Made by a program: the position numbers and the translations under genes
NCBI GenBank assembly: GCA_021325635.1
Contig: JAJPGV010000023.1
Span: forward strand, 153,045 to 217,044
DNA length: 64,000 nt
Direction of reading: 5' to 3'
Origin: Chloroflexota bacterium
GTDB taxonomy: Bacteria > Chloroflexota > JAJPGV01
Shown here: positions 37,191 through 45,479 of the stretch, one piece after another
Layout: each line of letters starts with the position of its first letter
How positions within the stretch are numbered: position 1 is the first letter of the stretch
Notes under the pieces: model-generated
Database searches by the model: none
What the model saw: the letters and a program-made list of their open reading frames with translations, nothing else
What the model was told of the DNA's origin: nothing

Positions 37191-38273
37191 GTGGCCGTGC
37201 CGCGCATTACCGATCTGCCGCAGCTCGTGGGGACTCTACCGCCGGAAGATCGGTCTCGTTTCCGGCGGCTGTTCGAGGTTGTGGCCGGCACCGGAACACT
37301 GGTTCCTCCACCCGAGATGCATTCGTGGATCGAAGGACAGTTCGGCTCGCTGGAAACGGTCGAGCAGCAGAAGATCGTCCGCGTGGTGAATCGCTGGACG
37401 CTCGAGGAGGCGCTGTTCAACGAGCTGCGCTCTCGCCGCCCGCTGGACAACACGGGAGGAGACCTGGAGGCAGAGATAGAAGCGACCACCGGCGACCCGT
37501 TCTGCAACCTCGACACAGGCACCCCGGCCGACGTCTTTGGCCGGATTCGCGGTCGTTCCAGCGCCACGGCCTCCAACGTGGCCAAGTACGAAGCCTGGTC
37601 GGCGGTCATCGTCTTCGACGAGCACAACCCTTTGCGCCTGACCGAAGCTGGCGTTGACGACGCCATCCGGACGGCCTGGGCGTGGGCCGCTCGTGTCCAC
37701 CAGGTGGACCCTCCGGCGCGCTTCTTCCTGTTCATGTGGAACTGTTTGTGGCGTTCGGGCTCGTCCATCGTCCATGGCCATGCCCAGGCAGCGGTCGCCC
37801 GCCGGCGGCACTACGCCCATGTGGAGCGCTGGCGGCTGGCCGCCGCCGCTTATCGCCGCCGCTGCCGCACCGCCTATTTCGAGGATCTGTTCGAAGCGCA
37901 CCGCGCGCTTGGGCTGGCCTTCGAGGATCGCGGCGTGCGCGTGCTGGCGCACCTCACGCCGCTCAAGGAAAGGGAAACCCTGCTGATCGCGCCTTCGCTC
38001 ACCCCCGAGCTACGGCGGGCCGTGTATCTTGCCCTGTCCACGTTCACCGAGCGGCTCGGTGTTCGGAGCTTCAACGCCGGCATGTATCATCCGCCGCTGG
38101 CAGCGCCGAGGGCCGGCTGGAAGGGTTTCCCGGTGCTGTTTCGCGTCCTCGACCGCGGGGACCCCGGGAACCGCAACTCGGACATCGGCGCGATGGAGCT
38201 CTTCGCTGCCAGTGTCATTGCCAGCAATCCGTTCGACGTCGCCGCCGCCCTGCGGCAGCGCTTCAGCGAATAG
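37191..38273 (+). CDS. GalT/HIT-superfamily-like protein
   Basis: 360 aa, start GTG 37191. The motif SSIVHGHAQ (H195-x-H197-x-Q199) is the HxHxQ nucleotidyl-transfer signature of galactose-1-phosphate uridylyltransferases and HIT proteins. The later EAHRALGLAFEDRGVRVLAHLTPLKERETL resembles the second half-domain of GalT-like folds. Overall similarity to characterised GalT is weak by eye, so the substrate is unknown. It stands alone on the plus strand, next to a convergent glycosidase/glycosyltransferase operon, which would fit a role in sugar-nucleotide metabolism. Confidence 0.7.
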   Translation: MAVPRITDLPQLVGTLPPEDRSRFRRLFEVVAGTGTLVPPPEMHSWIEGQFGSLETVEQQKIVRVVNRWTLEEALFNELRSRRPLDNTGGDLEAEIEATTGDPFCNLDTGTPADVFGRIRGRSSATASNVAKYEAWSAVIVFDEHNPLRLTEAGVDDAIRTAWAWAARVHQVDPPARFFLFMWNCLWRSGSSIVHGHAQAAVARRRHYAHVERWRLAAAAYRRRCRTAYFEDLFEAHRALGLAFEDRGVRVLAHLTPLKERETLLIAPSLTPELRRAVYLALSTFTERLGVRSFNAGMYHPPLAAPRAGWKGFPVLFRVLDRGDPGNRNSDIGAMELFAASVIASNPFDVAAALRQRFSE

Positions 38274-38294
38274 CCGGAGCGATCGGGGCCGCCT

Positions 38295-39518
38295 TCAGTC
38301 GGCCCTGAAATCCCGGAAGCGCTCGATCAAGCTGTGCGGCAGCTCGCGGTAGTAATCCTCCATCCCGGAGTACAAGCGCTCGGGTGCCGGCCGCTGGATG
38401 GGGCGCCGTTGGGCGGCGAAGGCGCGCAGGGCCTCGGCGGCCGGCTTCAGCGAGCCGTCGGCGCGCACGATGCCGAAGGTGCGCTCGTGAATGTGCGTGT
38501 TGCATGGTGGCGCACCCCACAGCGAGTCGTCGTAGTCGCCGTAGCACCAGGCGAAGGCGCCAAGCGATCCTACCTTCCACAGCTTCTCCAGCACCGCTTC
38601 GTAGTAGCTGCCCGCTTCGTCTTCTGAGGCGAAGTACTGGTGCAGCACGCCGGCCCGCGTCGCAAGGTCCTCGTAATGCGCCGGCTGCCCGGGCGCGGCC
38701 GTGCAAATACCGAGCTCTTCGAACAGCACAGGCTTTCTGCCCAGGCCCTCGGTCAGCACGTTCAGGAACGGACAGACGTCGGAGTCCAGCGGCCCCTTGG
38801 CCCAGCTGGCGTAGACCGAGTACCCATGCATGCACAGGAAGTCGTTGGATTCGGCCATGGTCAGCGGACCGAGACGGCGGTTCTGCTCCAGGTCCTCCGA
38901 ATGGCAGCCGCAGCTCACCAGCGCACTCGAGCTGCCTGACTTGATGGCTTCGGCCATGCGCCCGGCCCAGCGCATGGCTGTTTCTTCATCCTCGGGAACG
39001 GCGACGTTGGACGATTCATTGCCCAGGTCCCAGAACAGGAGCGCCGGATGCTTGGCAAACGCTTCGGCCAGGGTACGGGCCTGCAGCTCCTGCGCTTCGA
39101 TCATGCTCGGGTCAGAGAAAATCGGCTTGACGTAACGGTTGATCACGTTGTCGTTGCTGATGAGGGGGAAACGGGTCTGGTTGTCGCCCAGGTCGAGCGT
39201 CCAATGTGGCAGCCAGTTGTATCCGCTCATATGCCCGGTAAACAGCGTGGGTACGCAGCGCAGCTTGAGGTCGGCGGCGATCTCGAGCACCTTCTCCAGG
39301 TGGTTCATCTGCCTGACGTCGACCCGATGGCGCTCCGGCTGGAAGTCCTCCCACAGCAGGGAGAAGCGCACCGCCTCGATGTTCAGCTCGCGGATCTGCT
39401 CGAACTCCTGGCGGACCTCGTCGGCCGAGAAGTTCTTCCACCAGTACATGGCCTTGCGCTTGGGCCAGTAGTTGACCCCCACCACGAAGTGATCCCAGGG
39501 CAGCTGCTCCGGGCTCAC
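38295..39518 (-). CDS. Clan-A glycoside hydrolase (GH5-like), cytoplasmic
   Basis: 407 aa, no signal peptide. TIM-barrel glycosidase: the N-terminal GVNYWPKRKAMYWWKNF and NIEAVRFSLLWEDFQPE are followed by LFWDLGNESSN (acid/base E168) and PVLFEELG (nucleophile E267). It resembles mannanase/cellulase-like GH5 relatives, but the exact family needs a search. The GTG start overlaps the upstream glycosyltransferase stop by 4 bp (GTGA). It is therefore the last gene of a three-gene operon with two GT4 enzymes, perhaps processing the glycan they make. Confidence 0.83.
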   Translation of the reverse strand: MSPEQLPWDHFVVGVNYWPKRKAMYWWKNFSADEVRQEFEQIRELNIEAVRFSLLWEDFQPERHRVDVRQMNHLEKVLEIAADLKLRCVPTLFTGHMSGYNWLPHWTLDLGDNQTRFPLISNDNVINRYVKPIFSDPSMIEAQELQARTLAEAFAKHPALLFWDLGNESSNVAVPEDEETAMRWAGRMAEAIKSGSSSALVSCGCHSEDLEQNRRLGPLTMAESNDFLCMHGYSVYASWAKGPLDSDVCPFLNVLTEGLGRKPVLFEELGICTAAPGQPAHYEDLATRAGVLHQYFASEDEAGSYYEAVLEKLWKVGSLGAFAWCYGDYDDSLWGAPPCNTHIHERTFGIVRADGSLKPAAEALRAFAAQRRPIQRPAPERLYSGMEDYYRELPHSLIERFRDFRAD

Positions 39519-40531
39519 GTCTGGCCCTGCAGAAGCTGTTCGTAGACGTTCACGTACCCGTCCACCATGTGGTCCAGGGTGAAGCGCAGCTCGACGGCTC
39601 TGCGGCAGCTGGCGCGGTCGATGTCGCGAACCTTCGCCACTGCTTCTACCGCTTGGTCCATCGTCTGCACCAGGAAGCCGCTCACGCCGTCCTCCAAGAT
39701 CTCGCGGGGGGACCCCAGGTCCATGGCAATGACCGGTGTCCCGCAGGCGAGCGACTCCACAATTGTCAGGCCAAAGCGTTCGGGTCGGGTGACCAGGTGC
39801 AGGCTGGCCAGCGCGTCGCCCATGAGCCGATCGCGCATTGGGCCGTCCGCGGCACCCACGAAACGGATGCAGTCGCCGTCGATGAACGGGGCGATCTGCT
39901 CCTCCCAGTAGCTGGTGTCCTGCTGGATGCCGGCGATGATCAGCGGCAGGCCGGCAGTTCGCGCGACGTCAATGGCCAGGTGCACGCCCTTCTCGGGATG
40001 GAAGCGTCCCAGGTACAGCAGGTAATCGCCGGAGGCATGCTCGCGGTAGGTGAACTGGCGCAGATCGATGCCGTTGTACACGGTTGCTACGTAGTTGAGC
40101 TGGGGGTCGCGGTCTGCGTCGCTGATCGAGACGTAGGGATTGTCCCGGTACTTGTAGTAGATGGCCTTGATGCTGTCCGAGGAGAAGCCGTGGATCGTGG
40201 TGAGGAAGGGCGTGCTGATCAGGTGCGAGTAGGTGAGCGGGATGAAGTCGAGATGGCTGTGCAAGACGTCGAACTCGGAGGCCCGCTCCATCGCCTCCGA
40301 AACGTGCAGCGGCACCCACACGTTGGGATCGATCGACGGATCCTCGGAGTAGGGCCGCGGACACACGGCGTGCAAGCGGGCGGTGGTGATGGAATCCTGA
40401 GTGGCGAACAGCGTTACGTCGTGCCCGCGCGCCACCAGTCCCTCCGTAAGGTTGTGAGTGACCGTCTCCCAGGCGCCGTAATGCCGCGGTGGGGTACGCC
40501 AGGAGATCGGGCCGAGTATCCCGATCTTCAG
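39515..40531 (-). CDS. Glycosyltransferase family 4
   Basis: 338 aa. GT-B fold retaining glycosyltransferase: the N-terminal IGILGPISWRTPPRHYGAWE binds the acceptor, and LLYLGRFHPEKGVHLAIDVA begins the nucleotide-sugar domain. The E-x7-E region RPERFGLTIVESLACGTPVI is intact. No ATG, GTG or TTG begins the protein at the right place. A CTG (40529-40531) overlapping the stop of the upstream gene as CTGA gives MKIGILGP and is my choice. Upstream sequence in the same frame is non-homologous. Confidence 0.86.
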   Translation of the reverse strand: MKIGILGPISWRTPPRHYGAWETVTHNLTEGLVARGHDVTLFATQDSITTARLHAVCPRPYSEDPSIDPNVWVPLHVSEAMERASEFDVLHSHLDFIPLTYSHLISTPFLTTIHGFSSDSIKAIYYKYRDNPYVSISDADRDPQLNYVATVYNGIDLRQFTYREHASGDYLLYLGRFHPEKGVHLAIDVARTAGLPLIIAGIQQDTSYWEEQIAPFIDGDCIRFVGAADGPMRDRLMGDALASLHLVTRPERFGLTIVESLACGTPVIAMDLGSPREILEDGVSGFLVQTMDQAVEAVAKVRDIDRASCRRAVELRFTLDHMVDGYVNVYEQLLQGQT

Positions 40532-41685
40532 CTGGCCACTGCCTGTTCCTCGCCGTCCATCGGCCGGGTATGCGCGGCTGCCCAGCGATAGAACGTCAGG
40601 TGTTTCCGCGCAATGCCGGTGACCGAGACGCGACGTGAATAGCGCCGAGCCATATCGGCCAGCTGTTTGCGCAGGCTGTCGTCGTTCATCAGCCGGACGA
40701 TGGCGCGAACCAGTCCGGCGTCGCTGTCCACCGGAACAGCCAGGCCCGCGTTGCTCTCTTCGACGTACGATCTCAACCCACCAACACTGCTCACCACCAC
40801 CGGTGTCCCGACCGCGCAGGCGGCCATCGCGGGCCCGCTCGCGGCGGCAGATTGGTAGGGCAGCACCAGCGCGTCGAAGCTGGCCACGACCCTGAGGAAC
40901 TCCTCTTGGCTGAACAGCCTGGGAAGATAGACGATAGAGTCGTGCGCCGGGCTGCTCTGCACCAGGCCATTGAGCGCGTCGCCCAGCAGGATGCCCTCCT
41001 TCGAGCCGGGCCGGGGCGCGCAGGCGACCACGAGGAGCGCAGGCTCTTTGATGCCGCGCACGATGTCGGGCCACAGCCGCACGACCTTGTCGTAGCGCTT
41101 GTACCAATCCGGGTAGCCGATCATGCCCACGACCTTCTTGCCTTGCCAGCCGTAGTCCTCCTTGGCCGGCTTCACTTTGCGGGCAGCCGGTGCGGAATGG
41201 GGCATGAAGGCCACCTTACCGCTTGGCAGCGCGGTGTGCTCGGTGTGCACCAGCGTGATGCTGGCCAGCTCGCCCATGGTCTTGATGTACGCCAGCCGGT
41301 CCGGTCGATCGGTGTTGTCGGAGTGCATGGTTACCACGGCCGGCCGGCCGGCCACCTTCCAGCGGAACAGCAGCTCGTTCACGCCGAAGGCGTCGGCTGC
41401 GCTGTAGCTGAAATGCTCGCCGCGCTTGTGATGGCTGTACAGGCCGTATTCGAACTGCAGGTGGATGACGTCGGGGTTGATGGCCTCGATCTCTTCTTCG
41501 ACCGCCTCGAACCAATCGGCCCGGGCCAGCTCGATGACGGGATGGACAAACTCACTGGGAAGGGCGTCGGTGTGACACACCACGTGCACCGTCTGGCCCA
41601 GCTTTCGCAGCTCGTCGACGAGCGGGCGTGTGTAGAAGTGGATGCCGCACTCGCGGTCCCAGCTGGTGACCATGGCGACCTTCAT
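40528..41685 (-). CDS. Glycosyltransferase family 4
   Basis: 385 aa, GT-B fold. The N-terminus MKVAMVTSWDRECGIHFYT is typical of family 4. The C-terminal domain has LVLPYQSAAASGPAMAACAV and GTPVVVSSVGGLRSYVEESN. It heads an operon with a second GT4 (4-bp overlap) and a GH5-like glycosidase. Substrates cannot be predicted. Roles in surface glycan or compatible-solute glycoside synthesis are both possible. The 144-bp region to the next gene holds that gene's promoter. Confidence 0.9.
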   Translation of the reverse strand: MKVAMVTSWDRECGIHFYTRPLVDELRKLGQTVHVVCHTDALPSEFVHPVIELARADWFEAVEEEIEAINPDVIHLQFEYGLYSHHKRGEHFSYSAADAFGVNELLFRWKVAGRPAVVTMHSDNTDRPDRLAYIKTMGELASITLVHTEHTALPSGKVAFMPHSAPAARKVKPAKEDYGWQGKKVVGMIGYPDWYKRYDKVVRLWPDIVRGIKEPALLVVACAPRPGSKEGILLGDALNGLVQSSPAHDSIVYLPRLFSQEEFLRVVASFDALVLPYQSAAASGPAMAACAVGTPVVVSSVGGLRSYVEESNAGLAVPVDSDAGLVRAIVRLMNDDSLRKQLADMARRYSRRVSVTGIARKHLTFYRWAAAHTRPMDGEEQAVAS

Positions 41686-41740
41686 GTCTCTGTGGAATCT
41701 ATAGCATCGAGCGGCAGCTGAAACCGTGGGTTGGGTCCGA

Positions 41741-41770
41741 TTGACTGCGGATCGTCGCTTGCCTCATAAT
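41741..41770 (+). promoter_or_regulatory. Sigma-70-type promoter for the beta-propeller lipoprotein
   Basis: TTGACT (41741-41746) and CATAAT (41765-41770) with an 18-bp spacer, about 60 bp upstream of the lipoprotein start. It is one of the best matches to a housekeeping promoter in the window. Confidence 0.55.
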
Positions 41771-41829
41771 CCGGCATGCTCTGCGGAGGGCAGGGTGTTT
41801 CCAGCTTGATTCACACAAGGGAGCATGAG

Positions 41830-43098
41830 ATGAAACCAACCCGTCCATTCCTGGGTCTGACCACGGCCGTGCTGCTGGCGCTATCCGCCTGCGGCGGTGC
41901 GGCAGCGCCGTCCAGCCCTGCGCCGGCATCCAGCGCGCCGCCTGCGCCCTCTAGCGCGGCGGCCAAGCCGTCAACCCCGGCCAGCGCGGCCGCCAGCGCC
42001 AAGCCCGCCGCCAGCGGATCGGCTGCCGCTAGCGCTAAGCCGGCAGCGAGCGCCTCGGCGTCCGCCAGCGCCAGACCCACGCCCGTGCCCGACGTGCCGG
42101 CCGACACGACCAAGGTCACGCTCACCTCTACCGACGTTCCGGGGACGGAAGGCAAGACGATCTCCTCCGACATCATCGACATGGACCAGGCGGGGCACAT
42201 GGTCTACGTTGCCGATCGCACGACGAGCGGCGTGGACGTATTCGACGCCAGCGGCGCTACACCCAAGTTCGTGAAGACCATCAAGCCGTCGGACGCGCCC
42301 AACGGCGTCATCGTCGCCAAGAATGTGAATCGCCTGGTGGCCGGCCTGAACGATGGCAACGTGGCCAGCATCGACCTGGCCACCGGCCAGGTGGTGGGCA
42401 GTCTGCCAACGGGTGGTAAGAAGCGAGCCGACGAGATCGATTACGATCCCAAGGACAAGAAGATCTACCAGGCCAACAGCGATGATGGCTTCGTGACCGC
42501 CATCGACATGACCACCTTCAAGATCACCAAGCGCATCGATGGCCTGGGCGATGCCCTGGAGCAGCCACGTTACAACGCCGCCGACGGCATGATGTACCTC
42601 ACCGGCTCGGGCACGAACACGCTGTTCCAGTTCGATCCGGCCAAGGATGAGCTGGTCAAGAAGATCGCGATGCCGGCTGCCTGCAGCAAGCCATCTGGTA
42701 TCTGGGCTAGCCCCAAGACGAACATCGGCATCATCAGCTGCGACCCGCATCCCATCATCTGGGACTTTGGCAAGCAGCAGATGATCGGCAGCCTGGATCA
42801 GACGGGCAAGGGCGACCAGGTGACCTACGACGCCAAGTACGACATCTTCCTTCTGGGGGAAGCAGGCTGGACCCACGGGCCGCATATCGGCATCGTCGGC
42901 GGCACCCCTATCAAGTTCATCACCAACGTCGTGACCACTGACGGAAACCACAACAACGCGGTGGTGGACGATACCAATGACGTGGTGTATGCCATGGGTG
43001 GGAAGGCCATGCTGAGCTTCCCGCTGCCGGCAGTGGCCAAAGGCGCCGCCGGCTCAGCCGGCGCTGCCGCTAAGCCGGCGGCCAAGCCCTCGGCCTAG
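41830..43098 (+). CDS. Lipoprotein with beta-propeller (YncE-like) domain
   Basis: 422 aa from the ATG at 41830, preceded by an AGGGAG ribosome site. The signal peptide ends in lipobox LLALSAC. A spacer of about 65 residues is made almost only of Ala, Ser, Pro and Lys. The mature domain (about 95-395) has repeated blades such as IDMDQAGHMVYVADRTTSGV, VASIDLATGQVVGSLPTGG and IDYDPKDKKIYQANSDDG, as in YVTN/YncE propellers. The C-terminus returns to an Ala/Lys/Pro tail. Probably an extracytoplasmic binding protein; no catalytic residues recognised. It is transcribed alone. Confidence 0.86.
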   Translation: MKPTRPFLGLTTAVLLALSACGGAAAPSSPAPASSAPPAPSSAAAKPSTPASAAASAKPAASGSAAASAKPAASASASASARPTPVPDVPADTTKVTLTSTDVPGTEGKTISSDIIDMDQAGHMVYVADRTTSGVDVFDASGATPKFVKTIKPSDAPNGVIVAKNVNRLVAGLNDGNVASIDLATGQVVGSLPTGGKKRADEIDYDPKDKKIYQANSDDGFVTAIDMTTFKITKRIDGLGDALEQPRYNAADGMMYLTGSGTNTLFQFDPAKDELVKKIAMPAACSKPSGIWASPKTNIGIISCDPHPIIWDFGKQQMIGSLDQTGKGDQVTYDAKYDIFLLGEAGWTHGPHIGIVGGTPIKFITNVVTTDGNHNNAVVDDTNDVVYAMGGKAMLSFPLPAVAKGAAGSAGAAAKPAAKPSA

Positions 43099-43112
43099 GC
43101 CCAGGCCCATTG

Positions 43113-43148
43113 GCGGGTCCTGCCACCGCCGGCGGCGGCAGGACCCGC
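43113..43148. terminator. Hairpin between convergent genes
   Basis: GC-rich inverted repeat: GCGGGTCCTGCC (43113-43124) pairs with 43137-43148, and the intervening bases pair further. It lies 15 bp after the lipoprotein stop and 35 bp before the stop of the convergent TenA-like gene. No T-tract. Probably a bidirectional terminator. Confidence 0.6.
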
Positions 43149-43182
43149 TCCGGCTCCTGTGATCTCTCCGGCCGGCTGTGGC

Positions 43183-43917
43183 TCAGCAGCTCAGTGTGTC
43201 GATGGGATAGCCGAGGACGTGCTTGATGTACACGCCATCGTGGTACAGCCAGCGTTTCTGCGTCCCCTCTCGCACTGCCTGCCGGACGCCTTCCTGCAGC
43301 TCGGGGGTGTTGGCGTACTTGCCGACCATGTCGTACATGCGGCCGCCGTGCTCGACGTCGGCGGCGTGATGCAGGGTGAAGAAGCGGATGTCGTCTTCAG
43401 TGAAGTGGTACTTCTCCCGCAGCGCCGGCAGGATCTTCTCCACAATCGTGGGCAGCTGAGACTCCATGCCGATGTGCATGCCGGCGGACGACTCCAGCCA
43501 CGTTCGGCGCGTCGAGATAACGGTCAGCCAGTCTTTCAGGCCCCAGGTGGTTGGCAGCGGCTTGGACGCGCGGATCTCCTCGGGGTCGACGCCGCAGGCT
43601 CGGGCGAAGCGCAGCAGGATATTCACGTGCGGATCGGCCGGGTCCTCTTCCTCACCCAGGTTCTCCATGATGACCGCGCGCGCGTCGGGATGAGGACAGT
43701 TGCCGTAGTTCGTTCCCAGGAAGGCCCACAGGTCCTTGGTGAAGTGATAGTGCTCCTGAACCCAGCGTCCGAGCACCTGCCGATCGAGCGTGCCCGCTGC
43801 CCACGCTTCGATGAGCGGGTGGCGCACGCAGTGGCGGCTCCTGACGATGTCTTCGAGCTCCCGCCGAAGATCCGCCGCGCTCACCAGCAGGGGGATGTGT
43901 GTCTCAATGGCCGACAC
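43183..43917 (-). CDS. TenA/PqqC-like haem-oxygenase-fold protein
   Basis: 244 aa, all-helical. The late motif HHAADVEHGGRMYDMV, with upstream RWVQEHYHFTKDLWAFLGT and NLGEEEDPADPHVNILLRFA, places it in the haem-oxygenase-like superfamily that includes TenA, PqqC and diiron oxidases. The Glu/His/Asp pattern could bind iron. The substrate is unknown, since neither thiamine nor PQQ genes are nearby apart from YjbQ 1.1 kb away. I choose the GTG at 43915-43917 because AGGAG lies 6 bp upstream. A longer frame adds 13 residues. Confidence 0.78.
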   Translation of the reverse strand: MSAIETHIPLLVSAADLRRELEDIVRSRHCVRHPLIEAWAAGTLDRQVLGRWVQEHYHFTKDLWAFLGTNYGNCPHPDARAVIMENLGEEEDPADPHVNILLRFARACGVDPEEIRASKPLPTTWGLKDWLTVISTRRTWLESSAGMHIGMESQLPTIVEKILPALREKYHFTEDDIRFFTLHHAADVEHGGRMYDMVGKYANTPELQEGVRQAVREGTQKRWLYHDGVYIKHVLGYPIDTLSC

Positions 43918-43959
43918 TGGTCGCTCCTGTCGATTGTATGCAGAGGAGGGCCTCATCTG

Positions 43960-44925
43960 TCACCGGCCTGGCTCCGTCTCGGGTAGCTCGCGCAGCAGCT
44001 CCTCGGGCAGCCGCTGGCGGGCTTGGAGGACTGGTTCGAACAGGTCGCCGAGCTTATCGATTCGCCGCACGACGCTGTCGGCTTCGAATATCAGCAGCCC
44101 GGCGTCCTTCTTGTTCCACGCCTGCTCGACCTCGGTCCAGCTCACCGGAGTGGAAACCGTGGGACGAGGGCGAGCTCGCAGCGAATAGACATTAACGGTG
44201 GTCTTGTGCTGGTCGTTCTGGCTCCAGTCGATGAAGACTTTGCCGCCGCGCAGGCGCCGCTCCATGAGATGGACCACTTCTCGGGGATGCTCGTGCGCCA
44301 AGCGCTGGGCGATGCCCAGCGATGCCCGCTTGGTGACCTCGTAGTCCACATCCTCGTTCAGCGGCACGTACAGCTGGAGGCCCTTTGACCCGGAGGTCTT
44401 GGGGAAGGCCTCCAGGCCGTGCTCATTCAGGATTTCCCGGATCCAGAGCGCTACCTGGCAGCACTGCACCACGTCGGCCGGCGGCCCTGGGTCCAGGTCG
44501 AACACCATTTGTCTCGGCTCCTCGAGCCTCTCGGCATATGACAGCGAGGTGTGCAGCTCCAGGCTGGCGAGGTTGGCCACCCACACCAGGCTCGGCAGGT
44601 CCTGGACGAGACAGTAGTACTGGAATCGGCCGTTGTGCCGGCTCCAGACCTTGGCCGTCTCCATCCAGTCGGGTCGGTGCCCGGGGCAGTTCTTCTCGTA
44701 GAACGCTTCGCCCTCCACGCCGTCCGGGTAGCGCTTGAGGGTGAGCGGACGGTTCCGCAGGTGAGGGACGAGCACCGGCGCAATGCGCGTGTAGTAGTCG
44801 ATGACCTGCCCCTTGGTGAAGCCGGCTTCCGGGTACAGCACCTTGTCGAGGTTGCTGAGCGTCAGCTCGCGTCCATCCACGGCGACGCGTACCTGTTTCG
44901 AGGGGGCCATCGCGCTCGCCGTCAT
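43960..44925 (-). CDS. LigD-type polymerase (primase-polymerase) domain protein
   Basis: 321 aa, a stand-alone PolDom as found in LigD of bacterial non-homologous end joining. Motifs include TLSNLDKVLYPEAGFTKGQV, LTLKRYPDGVEGEAFYEKNC and VFDLDPGPP with metal ligands D143 and D145, then KTSGSKGLQLYVPLN and KVFIDWSQND. The protein lacks the ligase and 3'-phosphoesterase modules, and no ku gene is in the window. Stand-alone PolDom proteins occur in several phyla, so this need not be a truncation. Confidence 0.92.
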   Translation of the reverse strand: MTASAMAPSKQVRVAVDGRELTLSNLDKVLYPEAGFTKGQVIDYYTRIAPVLVPHLRNRPLTLKRYPDGVEGEAFYEKNCPGHRPDWMETAKVWSRHNGRFQYYCLVQDLPSLVWVANLASLELHTSLSYAERLEEPRQMVFDLDPGPPADVVQCCQVALWIREILNEHGLEAFPKTSGSKGLQLYVPLNEDVDYEVTKRASLGIAQRLAHEHPREVVHLMERRLRGGKVFIDWSQNDQHKTTVNVYSLRARPRPTVSTPVSWTEVEQAWNKKDAGLLIFEADSVVRRIDKLGDLFEPVLQARQRLPEELLRELPETEPGR

Positions 44926-45053
44926 TCTAGAGGACGCGGTGCCCGGGCGCAGCCGCGGCCGCGTGTAGCGTGGGCCCTTGCGGGCCGCCCGTTCTTGTTC
45001 GCCGGGGCTTGTTTTCGGCTCATGCGAGCGGCTGATGTGGTGAACTGGAACGC

Positions 45054-45467
45054 ATGAAGTTCCTGACGGAATATCTCACCTTCAATACTCAGCGTCACCG
45101 CGAATACGTCAACATCACCGGCGACGTCGAGGAGATCCTGCGCCGCAGCGGCATCCGCGAGGGCATGATCCTGGTCAGCGCCATGCACATCACTGCCGGC
45201 GTGTATGTGAACGACGCCGAGTCCGGCCTGATCGAGGACATCGACGAGATGCTCGACCGGCTTGCGCCGCAGGGGCCCGACTATCACCATCACCGGACCG
45301 GCGAGGACAATGGCGACTCGCACCTCAAGAGCCTGCTGTGCCACCACGAGGTGATTGTCCCCGTCACTGAGGGTCAGCTGGATTTCGGCCCCTGGCAGCA
45401 GATCTACTACGCCGAATTCGACGGAAAGCGCCGCAAGCGCGTCGTCGTCAAGGTGATGGGCGAGTAG
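45054..45467 (+). CDS. YjbQ/UPF0047 family protein
   Basis: 137 aa, the family's normal size. Typical segments are [20 protein letters not shown], the His-rich [19 protein letters not shown] and [20 protein letters not shown]. Family members can replace thiamine phosphate synthase in vivo and bind metal at the conserved histidines, but the physiological role is not settled. It is a single gene on the plus strand, 12 bp from the convergent ornithine cyclodeaminase homologue. Confidence 0.93.
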   Translation: MKFLTEYLTFNTQRHREYVNITGDVEEILRRSGIREGMILVSAMHITAGVYVNDAESGLIEDIDEMLDRLAPQGPDYHHHRTGEDNGDSHLKSLLCHHEVIVPVTEGQLDFGPWQQIYYAEFDGKRRKRVVVKVMGE

Positions 45468-45479
45468 GCTGCAGACTGG

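Noticed and set aside
43960..44925. A complete NHEJ operon around the LigD-type polymerase
   Set aside because: No ku, ligase or phosphoesterase gene is adjacent. Stand-alone polymerase-domain proteins are common.
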